64,000 nt of DNA from Symsagittifera roscoffensis (lineage: Eukaryota; Xenacoelomorpha; Acoela; Convolutidae). Numbering within the stretch: position 1 is the first letter of the stretch; every line of letters begins with the position of its first letter. Both the position numbers and the translations under genes were made by a program. The notes under the pieces are model-generated. The model was not told the origin of the DNA. It was given only the letters and a program-made list of their open reading frames with translations, and made no database searches. The stretch is taken from the NCBI RefSeq assembly GCF_963678635.1, contig NC_087064.1, positions 69,802,123 to 69,866,122 on the forward strand, in the 5' to 3' direction. Shown piece by piece: positions 1 to 12,494 of this stretch.

Positions 1-1019
1 ATTTTTTTCCTCAACTATTGTCATTGGTCGGAACGGTGATTGCACGAAAACCGGCTATCCTTGTTACTTTATTTTGCACTACTTCAGTAGCTATTGGTTA
101 TTCATGATATTTGATGATGATTGACAGGAGGCTTAATTGTTTCTGGACTTTTTGAGGTGTTTTCTTTGAGTAGATACAGCAGAGAGTTGTTTTTTTTTAG
201 CATCCGCGAGTTGATAGATATGATAATGATTTGGGATTTTTTGTTCAGGTCTTGGTGATTTTTTGTTCGTTTTTTTTCAGGAAAAAGTCTTGAAGTTTTT
301 TCGCTCAAATTTGATATTTCACGGTTCGATTTTTGAATTTAACTTTTGTTCATTTCCTTTGTTAAAAGAAAGGCAAATTCCACTAAAGGGTATCGATTAG
401 CAAAAGTCTAAAGGGTACGAAAAACGTGATCGACGTCTAGTTTCGAAAGTAGAATTTAATTTTCTGATTTCCCAGTGGAATAAAAAGTTAAACGATTGAT
501 CCAGTTTTCTAAAACTTGGTTAATTTTATCAAAAAAGTGCTTTTTGAGAAAAAAACGAGCCAATAATGACCTTTTGAGTACTTATTTAGAAGTCTCTGCC
601 TAAAAAAACAGCGTTTTTGCGCGCGCTCCCTCTCTAAATTACTATGTGTTGGCGCCTTTGAAAAAGTATGGGTAATGAGAAGGCCGAATCCCCGAGTGAG
701 GGTCCCTTAGTCCGCCCCTTGTTACTATTGTTACGAGAAGAGATCGGAAATGTTTCGAATTCATAAAGTGCGCAAAGCAGATGTGATCGGCTGACTAACC
801 CTAAAAATTTCAAAAAACGGCACATTCTTCTAAAAGAAATTACTGCGGTGCAAAAGTTTTAGCCAATATGGCCATTCAAGCATTTCGGCAATATTAGGAA
901 ATTCATAATGGCTGGCTTTAAAAGACCAAAAAAAAATTTAAAAAAAAAACGTTCCCCCGTCATAGAAAAGCGACTGGCATCCTTTGCCATTTTTACTTCT
1001 ATTTAGCTGCAAGATGTGT
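1..1019. other. AT-rich intergenic DNA upstream of the MAGE gene
   Basis: No gene is supported here. The stretch around 605-720, which contains GAATCCCCGAGTGAGGG and GTCCGCCCC, resembles the internal and end sequences of the GGGGCGGAT-ended repeats at 50152 and 58530, so it is probably a fragment of that family. The rest shows only homopolymer-rich AT sequence. Confidence 0.4.
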
Positions 1020-1035
1020 AAATAATTTCAGTTAA
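1020..1035 (+). promoter_or_regulatory. Splice-acceptor-like site 4 nt upstream of the MAGE start codon
   Basis: The sequence AATAATTTCAG ends at 1031 and the ATG follows at 1036. A consensus 3' splice site this close to a start codon fits either a 5'-UTR intron or a spliced-leader trans-splice acceptor. Which of the two applies cannot be told from sequence. Confidence 0.35.
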
Positions 1036-2572
1036 ATGAGCCACAAGTTAGCATCAAAATTGAGACAGGAAGGTGGGGGGTCCCAGTCATCTTCATCTGC
1101 AGTATCGGACCCATCTATAGACAGTGGGCAGCCATTGGCGAAGCTGAGCAAAACACAGAAGAGGAAAAGTCGAATTATAGAAAGCGACGATGAAGAGGAA
1201 CCAATGGACATGAACGAACGAGGGGACGGTAAGAGAATTTCACTTCGCATCATTTAGTCAAGGTATAAACAAAACAGATTTAAAAAGATAATAATTAAGA
1301 ATGGTATTTAAAAATTTGATTTTAAACAATATTTTATTTTAGCAGAAAGCTTAAATTATTTTGGCCCAGTGCAGTTAAATAAATATTGTTCTTACGATTA
1401 TGCTGCTTCTGTCATATCAGATTTTGCAATCAGATATCCCCTGCCTGGTGTTTTTCATCAAGAAAAATCATTAACTTAATTATAATTGATAATATAATCA
1501 AATCGTAATATAGACTTTTTTATTATTTTTTTTCAGACTTAAAACCGATGGATTAAATGTACAATTCCCCTTGCGCAAATTAAAATAGGGAGAGAAAAAA
1601 CGAGTTTTTTGCAAGACAATTTCGAAGAGAATGTTATATCACCTAAGTAACAGAATGAATTATCGAAATTCATCAAAACAAATTTTAAAAACAAGTTTCA
1701 AAGTAATTACTTTTTGCGCGTTTGTATCAGATGCATATTTTCTACAGGGTTAGTTTTAAGAATTAAAACAGAATAAATTTTTAGAATTAATTATTACGGT
1801 AGGTCACCTAAGGGTGAGGGTGGGGGGGGGGGGGGAGATTGTACGGTTGATCCCAATCCATAAGCTGTATGTTTTAGCCCCGGATGATCAATCTTCAATT
1901 ACCCAAAGCAGTTTAAGTGTCACAGATCTTCATTACGAAGAACAAATCAAAAAAGTGTGCAATTATTTTCTAATTTGCGCCAACCATTTAAAACCCGTTT
2001 CTAAAGCGAATGTGAAAACGCATATAAACGTCGACCTGAATCGGAAACTTATGAACGATGTCACGACAAAAATGCAACAGGAGTTCGACTACACAGTCGT
2101 GGAGTTTGCGAAAGATAAATTTCTGATCAGAAAAGATTACCCAGCAGAAGTTTCGAACAGTGGCGAAAACATTTTTCAATTCGACGAAGAAAACTCAAGT
2201 GAACTTGGGCTTCTATGGATTATTGTATGCTGTCTGATTATGGACGGGGAATCGGTTTCTTTATCCTCGTTACTAACTGGGCTGCAATTTTTCGGTATTT
2301 ATGAAAACCAGGAACATGAAATTTATGGAAATATTAAGAATCTAATCACTAAGAAGTTCGTCAAAGAGGCTTATTTGAGGATAGAAAAAGAGGACAATAA
2401 CATCACTGCAGACGAAAGGTCAAATGTAGATCCATATTTAAATGCCAAAGTTTTTCTTGGCAATCGAAGTCTAGCAATGGTTGATAAAAAGAAAGTACTG
2501 GATTACGTGAGTCAAGTTTATGGAAACAAACCAGAAGATTGGATCGAACAATTCGACGAGTTTGGGGGATAA
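1036..2572 (+). CDS. NSMCE3: MAGE homology domain protein, NSE3-like (SMC5/6 complex subunit), two exons
   Basis: Proposed model: exon 1 at 1036-1228 (donor ACG|gtaaga), intron 1229-1877, exon 2 at 1878-2572 (acceptor gttttag). Exon 1 ends in phase 1 and exon 2 joins in frame, giving 295 aa, a normal length for an NSE3/MAGE protein. Residues 1-64 are polar and acidic (serine run, DDEEE), a disordered N-terminus. From about residue 84 the two winged-helix halves of the MAGE domain follow: a first half with IKKVCNYFLICANH, then LGLLWIIVCCLIMDGESV, then GNIKNLITKKFV, and the C-terminal VLDYVSQVYGNKPEDW typical of the family. In the SMC5/6 complex NSE3 pairs with the NSE1 RING protein and NSE4 to support DNA repair. 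Animals outside placental mammals usually have a single MAGE gene, which is why I prefer NSE3. A G-rich run at 1824-1841 lies inside the intron. An ATTAAA at 2712 may be the polyadenylation signal. The last three quarters of exon 2 lie in the duplicated unit. Confidence 0.87.
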
Positions 2573-3066
2573 GTGATTCTAGACTGAACAGAAAAAAAAC
2601 TGAACTTGTTTAGTGTTAGTGTGTTTACTTGAATTTTGGTTTCCTAATTGAGATCTATGTTTCTTGTTTTTTAGTAGCGTAGCAAGCTGTAATGTGAAAA
2701 GCTTTAAATTTATTAAAATAATTTCTTTCATAATTGCTCGAAGGAAAGTGAGGAAAACTTAACTATTTGGGGTATTTTTTTTCAAACCAGTTTCTACTTT
2801 TAATGCCAGAAATTTCTGAACCATCTGAAATATATCGATTCCTTGAGCTCAATTTTGAAAATCTATTTTGTTTGTGATTATTTGTCATGAATCAATGGTG
2901 GTTTAAAATTGGGACTGCTTTGGCCAATTTAGGATTTAACTTGTGCCCAATATCATTTTTTCACAAGCGCTTTGGGAATGCAACGAATTCATTCAGCTCA
3001 GACATTTTTCTGAATTGCGTAAAAGTATGCTTCTTGTTGATCCAAACAATGTGTTACTAAATATAA

Positions 3067-3574
3067 ACAAGACTGCTCGTATCAGGGCAAAGTCCTGAAT
3101 GTTCCAACCGTCTTTTAAGTTCTATGAAGCAGGGTTCGCTTTAAAAAAATTATGAATTTTTTGATTAAAAAAGAAAAAAAATACCGAGTTTTTTTTAATC
3201 CTCCACCGACATGCCATATAAACTACAAAGAGATAGATTTTGCGTCTGGTAACGTAGAAGTTATGACAAATAGCATGTTTCAACCAATTTGAAACGATTT
3301 CTATGAAAAATTAAATATTCGCTTACGCGTTAATATCGCGAAATATATCGCGCGTTAATTGTGCCAAATTGGCAATCTTTAAACCCTCATAAATTTATCA
3401 AAAAAGATCACAGGTAAAATATCTTATCAAATTTGAGCTTAGGACAACAATACCTTTCGGCTGATATAAAAAAAAGTTCATCAATAATTCTTAGTCAAAA
3501 GTCGAACTTTGTCTGAAGGAAAAATCTCCCCGAGCACAAATGTTCCGTTATTTTCGTTACGAAAGTCGGAACAA
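3067..3574 (+). repeat. Dispersed repeat family A, copy 1
   Basis: It begins ACAAGACTGCTCGTATCAGGGC and ends near TTCGTTACGAAAGTCGGAACAA. Inside is the family's palindromic core around 3325-3360 (TTAATATCGCGAAATATATCGCGCG). It lies inside MAGE unit 1, so it was inserted before the tandem duplication. The family has a short hairpin near each end and no long terminal inverted repeats. I cannot assign it to a known transposon class. Confidence 0.8.
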
Positions 3575-4206
3575 ATATATCACTTTGCATTTAACACTTG
3601 GTGTGGGAGAAGATTTTCTAGAAGAAGAAAAACGTTTAAATTTTTCATTATTTCGTTGTCTATTAACATCGATTTTTTTAAAATCTTATTTTACGTCAAA
3701 CAGCTTAAAAGACATTCGATCAACCTTACAAACAATATTGGGTGCAAGTTGTTTTTTTTGTAATTTTGTTGTTACTATACTTTTGGCTGTTTTCTGTTTT
3801 GAATGGATGACATTTCAATCTTATTAGTGAGAGTAGCTTTTCTGCCTACTATAGTCTCTTAGAGAAGCAGCAAATGATCTCAATTAAAAGCTTAAGATCA
3901 TGACAATAAATCTTATTTTGACCTTTGCGATAAACAAGGGGATTGCCTTTGCGTGCTTGACTTTTTCCCATAAATATCTTTGTTCACAGGACTCATCTGG
4001 ATAAAAGCAACGCACTCATCTCTGTTACTACTCCAACAGACTTATTTGTATTATGCTAGTGTTTTAAATATTCTCCTAGTTGAATTTTTAATTACATGTT
4101 GGTTGTAATTTTACAAACTCGGTTTGTTAAAATTTCTTTTTTTTTAAATTTTCGCTTGTTTTTTTTTTAGCTTAAAACGTTTCGGAATATACTGAATCGG
4201 AAACTT

Positions 4207-4728
4207 ATGAACGATGTCACGACAAAAATGCAACAGGAGTTCGACTACACAGTCGTGGAGTTTGCGAAAGATAAATTTCTGATCAGAAACGATTACCCAG
4301 CAGAAGTTTCGAACAGTGCCGAAAACATTTTTCAATTCGACGAAGAAAACTCAAGTGAACTTGGGCTTCTATGGATTATTGTATGCTGTCTGATTATGGA
4401 CGGGGAATCGGTTTCTTTATCCTCGTTGCTAACTGGGCTGCAATTTTTTGGTATTTATGAAAACCAGGAACATGAAATTTATGGAAATATTAAGAATCTA
4501 ATCACTAAGAAGTTCGTCAAAGAGGCTTATTTGAGGATAGAAAAAGAGGACAATAACATCACTGCAGACGAAAGGTCAAATATAGATCCATATTTAAATG
4601 CCAAAGTTTTTGTTGGCAATCGAAGTCTAGCAATGGTTGATAAAAAGAAAGTACTGGATTACGTGAGTCAAGTTTATGGAAACAAACCAGAAGATTGGGT
4701 CGAACAATTCGACGAGTTTGGGGGATAA
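4207..4728 (+). pseudogene. Second MAGE copy, 5'-truncated (173 codons open)
   Basis: This is a near-identical copy of the last 173 codons of the MAGE gene. It starts at an internal methionine (MNDVTTKMQQ) and lacks exon 1 and the first part of winged-helix A. A handful of amino-acid changes distinguish it from copy 1 (K to N, G to A, V to I, L to V, I to V). The frame stays open upstream to a T-rich acceptor-like site (TTTTTTTTTAG at about 4170), so it could act as an alternative terminal exon. However, the acceptor phase would bring a stop if joined to exon 1. No promoter of its own is visible. It is most simply a truncated by-product of the duplication. Confidence 0.8.
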
Positions 4729-5222
4729 GTGATTCTAGACTGAACAGAAAAAAAACTGAACTTGTTTAGTGTTAGTGTGTTTACTTGAATTTTGGTTTCC
4801 TAATTGAGATCTATGTTTCTTGTTTTTTAGTAGCGTAGCAAGCTGTAATGTGAAAAGCTTTAAATTTATTAAAATAATTTCTTTCATAATTGCTCGAAGG
4901 AAAGTGAGGAAAACTTAACTATTTGGGGTATTTTTTTTCAAACCAGTTTCTACTTTTAATGCCAGAAATTTCTGAACCATCTGAAATATATCGATTCCTT
5001 GAGCTCAATTTTGAAAATCTATTTTGTTTGTGATTATTTGTCATGAATCAATGGTGGTTTAAAATTGGGACTGCTTTGGCCAATTTAGGATTTAACTTGT
5101 GCCCAATATCATTTTTTCACAAGCGCTTTGGGAATGCAACGAATTCATTCAGCTCAGACATTTTTCTGAATTGCGTAAAAGTATGCTTCTTGTTGATCCA
5201 AACAATGTGTTACTAAATATAA

Positions 5223-5730
5223 ACAAGACTGCTCGTATCAGGGCAAAGTCCTGAATGTTCCAACCGTCTTTTAAGTTCTATGAAGCAGGGTTCGCTTTAA
5301 AAAAATTATGAATTTTTTGATTAAAAAAGAAAAAAAATACCGAGTTTTTTTTAATCCTCCACCGACATGCCATATAAACTACAAAGAGATAGATTTTGCG
5401 TCTGGTAACGTAGAAGTTATGACAAATAGCATGTTTCAACCAATTTGAAACGATTTCTATGAAAAATTAAATATTCGCTTACGCGTTAATATCGCGAAAT
5501 ATATCGCGCGTTAATTGTGCCAAATTGGCAATCTTTAAACCCTCATAAATTTATCAAAAAAGATCACAGGTAAAATATCTTATCAAATTTGAGCTTAGGA
5601 CAACAATACCTTTCGGCTGATATAAAAAAAAGTTCATCAATAATTCTTAGTCAAAAGTCGAACTTTGTCTGAAGGAAAAATCTCCCCGAGCACAAATGTT
5701 CCGTTATTTTCGTTACGAAAGTCGGAACAA
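5223..5730 (+). repeat. Dispersed repeat family A, copy 2
   Basis: Copy of the element at 3067, carried along by the tandem duplication of the MAGE segment (offset 2156 bp). Confidence 0.8.
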
Positions 5731-6359
5731 ATATATCACTTTGCATTTAACACTTGGTGTGGGAGAAGATTTTCTAGAAGAAGAAAAACGTTTAAATTTT
5801 TCATTATTTCGTTGTCTATTAACATCGATTTTTTTAAAATCTTATTTTACGTCAAACAGCTTAAAAGACATTCGATCAACCTTACAAACAATATTGGGTG
5901 CAAGTTGTTTTTTTTGTAATTTTGTTGTTACTATACTTTTGGCTGTTTTCTGTTTTGAATGGATGACATTTCAATCTTATTAGTGAGAGTAGCTTTTCTG
6001 CCTACTATAGTCTCTTAGAGAAGCAGCAAATGATCTCAATTAAAAGCTTAAGATCATGACAATAAATCTTATTTTGACCTTTGCGATAAACAAGGGGATT
6101 GCCTTTGCGTGCTTGACTTTTTCCCATAAATATCTTTGTTCACAGGACTCATCTGGATAAAAGCAACGCACTCATCTCTGTTACTACTCCAACAGACTTA
6201 TTTGTATTATGCTAGTGTTTTAAATATTCTCCTAGTTGAATTTTTAATTACATGTTGGTTGTAATTTTACAAACTCGGTTTGTTAAAATTTCTTTTTTAA
6301 ATTTTCGTTTGTTTTTTTTTTAGCTTAAAACGTTTCGGAATATACTGAATCGGAAACTT

Positions 6360-6879
6360 ATGAACGATGTCACGACAAAAATGCAACAGGAGTTCGACTA
6401 CACAGTCGTGGAGTTTGCGAAAGATAAATTTCTGATCAGAAACGATTACCCAGCAGAAGTTTCGAACAGTGGCGAAAACATTTTTCAATTCGACGAAGAA
6501 AACTCAAGTGAACTTGGGCTTCTATGGATTATTGTATGCTGTTATTATGGACGGGGAATCGGTTTCTTTATCCTCGTTGCTAACTGGGCTGCAATTTTTT
6601 GGTATTTATGAAAACCAGGAACATGAAATTTATGGAAATATTAAGAATCTAATCACTAAGAAGTTCGTCAAAGAGGCTTATTTGAGGATAGAAAAAGAGG
6701 ACAATAACATCACTGCAGACGAAAGGTCAAATGTAGATCCATATTTAAATGCCAAAGTTTTTCTTGGCAATCGAAGTCTAGCAATGGTTGATAAAAAGAA
6801 AGTACTGGATTACGTGAGTCAAGTTTATGGAAACAAACCAGAAGATTGGGTCGAACAATTCGACGAGTTTGGGGGATAA
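6360..6879 (+). pseudogene. Third MAGE copy, 5'-truncated and frameshifted
   Basis: This carries the same truncated segment as the copy at 4207, with a 2-bp deletion near 6541 (CTGTCTGATTATGG in the other copies reads CTGTTATTATGG here). The deletion shifts the frame after the IIVCC segment. The downstream reading frame then continues intact to the normal stop, so this is a recent single lesion. Shared changes with copy 2 (RNDY, DWVEQF) show that copies 2 and 3 are closer to each other than to the intact gene. Confidence 0.85.
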
Positions 6880-7373
6880 GTGATTCTAGACTGAACAGAA
6901 AAAAAACTGAACTTGTTTAGTGTTAGTGTGTTTACTTGAATTTTGGTTTCCTAATTGAGATCTATGTTTCTTGTTTTTTAGTAGCGTAGCAAGCTGTAAT
7001 GTGAAAAGCTTTAAATTTATTAAAATAATTTCTTTCATAATTGCTCGAAGGAAAGTGAGGAAAACTTAACTATTTGGGGTATTTTTTTTCAAACCAGTTT
7101 CTACTTTTAATGCCAGAAATTTCTGAACCATCTGAAATATATCGATTCCTTGAGCTCAATTTTGAAAATCTATTTTGTTTGTGATTATTTGTCATGAATC
7201 AATGGTGGTTTAAAATTGGGACTGCTTTGGCCAATTTAGGATTTAACTTGTGCCCAATATCATTTTTTCACAAGCGCTTTGGGAATGTAACGAATTCATT
7301 CAGCCCAGACATTTTTCTGAATTGCGTAAAAGTATGCTTCTTGTTGATCCAAACAATGTGTTACTAAATATAA

Positions 7374-7883
7374 ACAAGACTGCTCGTATCAGGGCAAAGT
7401 CCTGAATGTTCCAACCGTCTTTTAAGTTCTATGAAGCAGGGTTCGCTTTAAAAAAATTATGAATTTTTTGATTAAAAAAGAAAAAAAAATACCGAGTTTT
7501 TTTAATCCTCCACCGACATGCCATATAAACTACAAAGAGATAGATTTTGCGTCTGGTAACGTAGAAGTTATGACAAATAGCATGTTTCAACCAATTTGAA
7601 ACGATTTCTATGAAAAATTAAATATTCGCTTACGCGTTAATATCGCGAAATATATCGCGCGTTAATTGTGCCAAATTGGCAATCTTTAAACCCTCATAAA
7701 TTTATCAAAAAAGATCACAGGTAAAATATCTTATCAAATTTGAGCTTAAGGACAACAATACCTTTCGGCTGATATAAAAAAAAGTTCATCAATAGTTCTT
7801 AGTCAAAAGTCGAACTTTGTCTGAAGGAAAAATCTCCCCGAGCACAAATGTTCCGTTATTTTCGTTACGAAAGTCGGAACAAA
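7374..7883 (+). repeat. Dispersed repeat family A, copy 3
   Basis: Copy of the same element in the third MAGE unit, with a few small indels in its homopolymer runs. Confidence 0.8.
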
Positions 7884-8040
7884 TATATCACTTTGCATTT
7901 AACACTTGGTGTTGGAGAAGATTTTCTAGAAGAAGAAAAACGTTTAAATTTTTCATTATTTCGTTGTCTATTAACATCGATTTTTAAAAATCTTATTTTA
8001 CGTCAAACAGCTTAAAAGACATTCGATCAACCTTACAAAC

Positions 8041-8768
8041 AATATTGGGTGAAAGTTGATTTTTTTTTTAATTTTGTTGTTACTATACTTTTGGCTGTTT
8101 TCTGTTTTGAATGGATGACATTTCAATCTTATTAGTGAGAGTAGGTTTTCTGCCTACTATAGTCTCTTAGAAAAGCAGCAAATGATCTCAATTAAAAGCT
8201 TAAGATCATGACAATAATTCTTATTTTGACCTTTGCGATAAACAAGGGGATTGCCTTTGCGTGCTTGACTTTTTCCCATAAATATCTTTGTTCACAGGAC
8301 TCATCTGGATAAAAGCAACGCACTCATCTCTGTTACTACTCCAACAGACTTGTTTGTATTATGCTAGTGTTTTAAATATTCTTACTAGTTGAATTTTTAA
8401 TTACAATATTGGGTGAAAGTTGATTTTTTTTTTAATTTTGTTGTTACTATACTTTTGGCTGTTTTCTGTTTTGAATGGATGACATTTCAATCTTATTAGT
8501 GAGAGTAGGTTTTCTGCCTACTATAGTCTCTTAGAAAAGCAGCAAATGATCTCAATTAAAAGCTTAAGATCATGACAATAATTCTTATTTTGACCTTTGC
8601 GATAAACAAGGGGATTGCCTTTGCGTGCTTGACTTTTTCCCATAAATATCTTTGTTCACAGGACTCATCTGGATAAAAGCAACGCACTCATCTCTGTTAC
8701 TACTCCAACAGACTTATTTGTATTATGCTAGTGTTTTAAATATTCTTACTAGTTGAATTTTTAATTAC
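8041..8768 (+). repeat. 364-bp tandem duplication inside the third MAGE unit
   Basis: Positions 8041-8404 are repeated almost perfectly at 8405-8768, beginning AATATTGGGTGAAAG. The units at 2039 and 4195 have this segment once, so the duplication happened after the 2.15-kb unit was amplified. Confidence 0.9.
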
Positions 8769-10966
8769 ATGTTGGTTGTAATTTTACAAACTCGGTTTAT
8801 TAAAATTTCTTTTTTTTTTAAATTTTCGTTTGTTTTTTTTAGCTTAAAACGTTTCGGAATATACTGTGTCGGCTTAGTGGCCTCATATTTCGTCGTTAGT
8901 TCAGCAAAAAAAAAGTATCTGTATGCGTGTGTAATTTGAGGTAAGGGCAACTTGAAAGGTTATTTTTCTTTCAGAAATTCGGAAATTTCAAAAAAAAATA
9001 GTGTCATGCATTTTGATCGATTAGTTCTATGTATCTTATTCGAAGTTTTTTTTCGACTTTTCAGCTTTCTTGTATTGTTTCGCAAGTGATGCGAAGCTCC
9101 GCTAGTCCTCTCTCGCTCTCTCTTCGTTAATTTAAGTTCTAAAGCAAGCTTGGGAATGTTCTTAGATGAATGCAGAAATGATGTATCTTGGAAGCCATCA
9201 AAAAAAGTTCCGGAAGTGCGCTTCTTTTCGAAGTTTTTTCTTCGAGACAGATTTCATGTTCTTTAATTTTCTTTCTCAACCGCACTAAGAGTCTTTGTAT
9301 GATCCGAAATCAATTCAAAACGGGTAGACTGAGCATATTATTTGAAATGTGAAGATTCGTGACTTCAGTTTTTGTCTCCTCAATTTCCGAATTTTTCATC
9401 CTATTTAAAATATTTTCTAATTTTACTGTATACTAATTCACCTGTCGTCTCTATGTCCAAGTCCTTATTGTATTCGAACGCGGGAAAAAATCGGCTAAAG
9501 TTGCACTTTTGTAAATATATCGCTATTTTCTAAATACTCAAATGGTGAAGAGCACCTGAAAAATTAAAATTTTTTGGTTTATTTCCCCAATCTATATCTC
9601 GTTTAGGTTGTTCTGCCTGGAAACCCTGCAGTTTTTTTAACAAAAAAATGAATGCGCCCTCAGGGTGGCCATAATGGGAAAAAGCCAGTATGCTCCGGAT
9701 TAGTGATTCACTTTCCTACCAGTCCTTTTATTTGAAGATGAATTAGATAATTATTTACGCGCAGAGCAAAATGGGTGAAAAGTTCCTCGTAAATAATTTG
9801 AAAATTTTGCTCTTGATGAAGGTCAATAACTGTCGGATTTTTCAGCTTCTACGGTTAAGTTGGTTCAGGACGTGGGTTAGAGTCAGTTTATGTGCTTTTT
9901 TTTCTACAGAGACTCAAGTTCAAGTCGGGTTTTTACCGAGACTCAAGCCGTCCAAAACTTCATATGGTAATATAGTTTCAAAGTGGGCCTTTGTAAAGGT
10001 TAAAACAAAACTGATTTCTCAGATCGCGTAGACTTAAAACCTCGCTTAAATCGTCCTGGGAAAGTTTTTTTTCCTCTAGCTCAAAAATCTTTAGAAATGC
10101 GTGTGCTGATAGTTGCGTCATCTCAGAAAATTTATTTGCGTCGTCTCTGCATCGCAAAGTGATTCGAGGCTGCGATTTATGATTTATTCACGGACTTAAA
10201 ATTTATTTTACACTAAAAGAATCCGCTTGAATACAGGTGTTACGGAGACATCTTTATGTTCCTGTTGCTAGGCTACTAAGTTGTCCAAATACGAACCGTC
10301 TTGTACACTCGTGAATGAATATTTGATTAAGGAGAGAGAAAATATCTGCTGGTTTTCTCCAACAAAATTCACAACTTAAACTTGGCACTATTATACCCCA
10401 TGCGCACCTGTGAATTTTTAATCGCTAGAGCTTCTTTTTATCCGTTATTGTCGTTTCGTATCTCAAATTATATCTTGAAATGTTTTAACATTGCTTTGTG
10501 GTACAAATATGGCTGTGGAGTTGTTTATATTTGCTCTGATTGCTACAAATATTCGTTAGTTAAATTTAATTATCTTGATTTGGTTAATTTATCCGAAAAT
10601 AGCTCAAAACGAGATAGAAACTTTGCAACCGAGAATTGCTTCAATAAAGGGTTGGACCTAAAGTGTTTGAAAGATATATAATACACATTTTTTTAGACGT
10701 AGTAAGTTGGTTTTATGAACTCACTTGAAAACTTTGTGCACCGCCACCATATTAAAACTAGAGTTTTGATCTCCAACCCAAAAATTGCAATCGTTCGCCA
10801 CGCTTCGCAACAAGCGCCGTTTCTTTTAAGAAAATTGCAATTTTTTTGAGGGATTTCTTTTGCGTCGAAAAAATGCAACCGTCTGATAAGGACCTTGACA
10901 TAAGCAAAAATGGAAAAACCAATGAGCAAAATTGGTTTTCACCTTTCATTGTTTTGAACTATGACT

Positions 10967-11310
10967 ACAGTGCTGATTTAAATTGGCCAAACAAAATGCA
11001 TTGCACTAGAAATTTAAAACGTAATTTTCTCAAATTGGGTTGACTTTAGGTAAAAAATGATCAATATAAAACTTGCTGAGAATTTAAGCAACATTATAAT
11101 GGTGCAATTTGTTTTGTGAAATCTGGCCCAATGATCCATTTTTGGGGTAAAATTTTAGGTCCGATTTTCGCAAAACAATTTGTAATATTATAATTCTGCT
11201 AAAACTCTTGTCTTCATCATTTTTACCTAGAGTCAACCCAGTTTGAGAAAAAAAACGCGTTATAAATTTCTGGTTTAATGCGTTTTGTGGATAATTTCAA
11301 TCAGCCCTGT
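10967..11310. repeat. 344-bp imperfect foldback (MITE-like)
   Basis: The arms starting ACAGTGCTGATTTAAATT (10967) and ending AATTTCAATCAGCCCTGT (11310) are inverted repeats over nearly their whole length. They include TCTCAAATTGGGTTGACTTTAG against the complement of CTAGAGTCAACCCAGTTTGAGA. The whole segment folds about a centre near 11140. No clear target-site duplication is seen. Confidence 0.75.
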
Positions 11311-12494
11311 ATAGTCTGAATGGTATGAATTGTTAGAGTTTAAAAAAACATAGGAAAAAAACTTAGGAAACAGGAGTATACAAAATATGCTCAAAGCTAG
11401 AAAACATTTCAACCGAAAAATGATTCAAGCAGGAGCAGGACTTTACAAAACCTATTTTACACCTTCGTTTTCAACATAAAAAATGGTTTCTGAACTGCTT
11501 CAACAATTGAGAGCGGCCATTTTTTTTTATAAAGTTGCTGGTTAAGCTAATAGCCTGAATTATAGCATAAGGCCCGATATGATCAATTGAGCAGTCAGGA
11601 CCTTCAAACGCAGATCTAGTGTTTCGTCGATGGGGGATTTTCGAAAGTTTTTCAAACACTTTTTCGACCATTTTGTAAGTTGATCAAACTGCTTTTCTGA
11701 GCTCTCACGAAACACTAAAATACCCCATTTTGCAGAAACAATTCTGCGCCTAAAAATGACCAACAAATTTGAAAAAAAATAGCTTTTTTCGGCACTCTTT
11801 CTCCTCTCAATTTCACATAAGCATTCAGACTAGCAAGCTCGAAATTACCAGATCGAAATGAAAACTCTTTTCAGGTCATTTAATATAGGTTAAATAAAGA
11901 AGTCGAAAGAGTCATTTGGTAACTTGATGAATGATAAGTTCGAATTCCTTAGCTTCTAAGCTTCTTGGTCACACTTAGAAGCAAGGACTACGCCTGTGAC
12001 AGAAAAACCCTCTGCCTATTATTGTCTGTATATATTTCGTCGGCTGAGTTGCCACATTACGGGCTTTTCTTGTGCTGCAAGCAGTTTTCTTGTAATTGAA
12101 AGTATTTTTGTTTCATTCTTGTTGTGTGTAGACTTAGTAGCCCTTGACTTTGCTTAACTTACTGCTCAGTTTGTGTGCTCAAAAGCTTTATTTGGCTCGA
12201 AAGCTTTGTTTTGTTTTGCTCAAAAGCTTTCTTTGGTCTATATGGTTTTGGCTTAGTTATTGTTTTTAACCTAACTTTGCACCGCCTGAAAAGCAAAAGT
12301 TTTTTTTGCGTTTCTGAAAGTATATATGAAGTTCGCGTTGTGAAGGAATGGTCGAAGCATTACAATAAAAATCAGTGGAAACAAGAGTATAATTTGAGCG
12401 ACAAATTGTTGATTAAGATTTTTGTATGCAAAACAAGGCATATGTTAAAGTATACAAATTTGATTTAATTGTAATTGATTATAAAACTTTTAGG

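Larger units (their letters stand above)
2039..8866 (+). repeat. Three-unit head-to-tail tandem duplication of the MAGE exon 2 segment
   Basis: The units are 2039-4194 (2156 bp), 4195-6347 (2153 bp) and 6348-8866 (2519 bp, enlarged by an internal duplication). Each begins at AATCGGAAACTT within MAGE exon 2 and ends at CGGAATATACTG. The unit-unit joint (ATACTG|AATCGG) can be compared with the left edge (GACCTG|AATCGG) and the right edge (ATACTG|TGTCGG). All share CTG, a 3-bp microhomology. Units 1 and 2 are nearly identical and unit 3 differs at more sites, so the event is recent. Each unit carries part of the MAGE ORF, its 3' flank and one family A element. Confidence 0.93.

Noticed and set aside
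3509-3827. 84- and 95-codon frames in each MAGE unit
   Set aside because: They overlap one another and family A. Their repetition is explained by the tandem duplication, and in the third unit the frame is broken. No domain was recognised.
9771-10031. 86-codon frame as an upstream exon of the modular gene
   Set aside because: Its composition and sequence do not resemble the GC-rich beta-type exons, and no phase-consistent donor was convincing.
10382-12468. Open frames of 97-99 codons as small genes
   Set aside because: AT-rich composition, no recognised motif, no splice or regulatory context.
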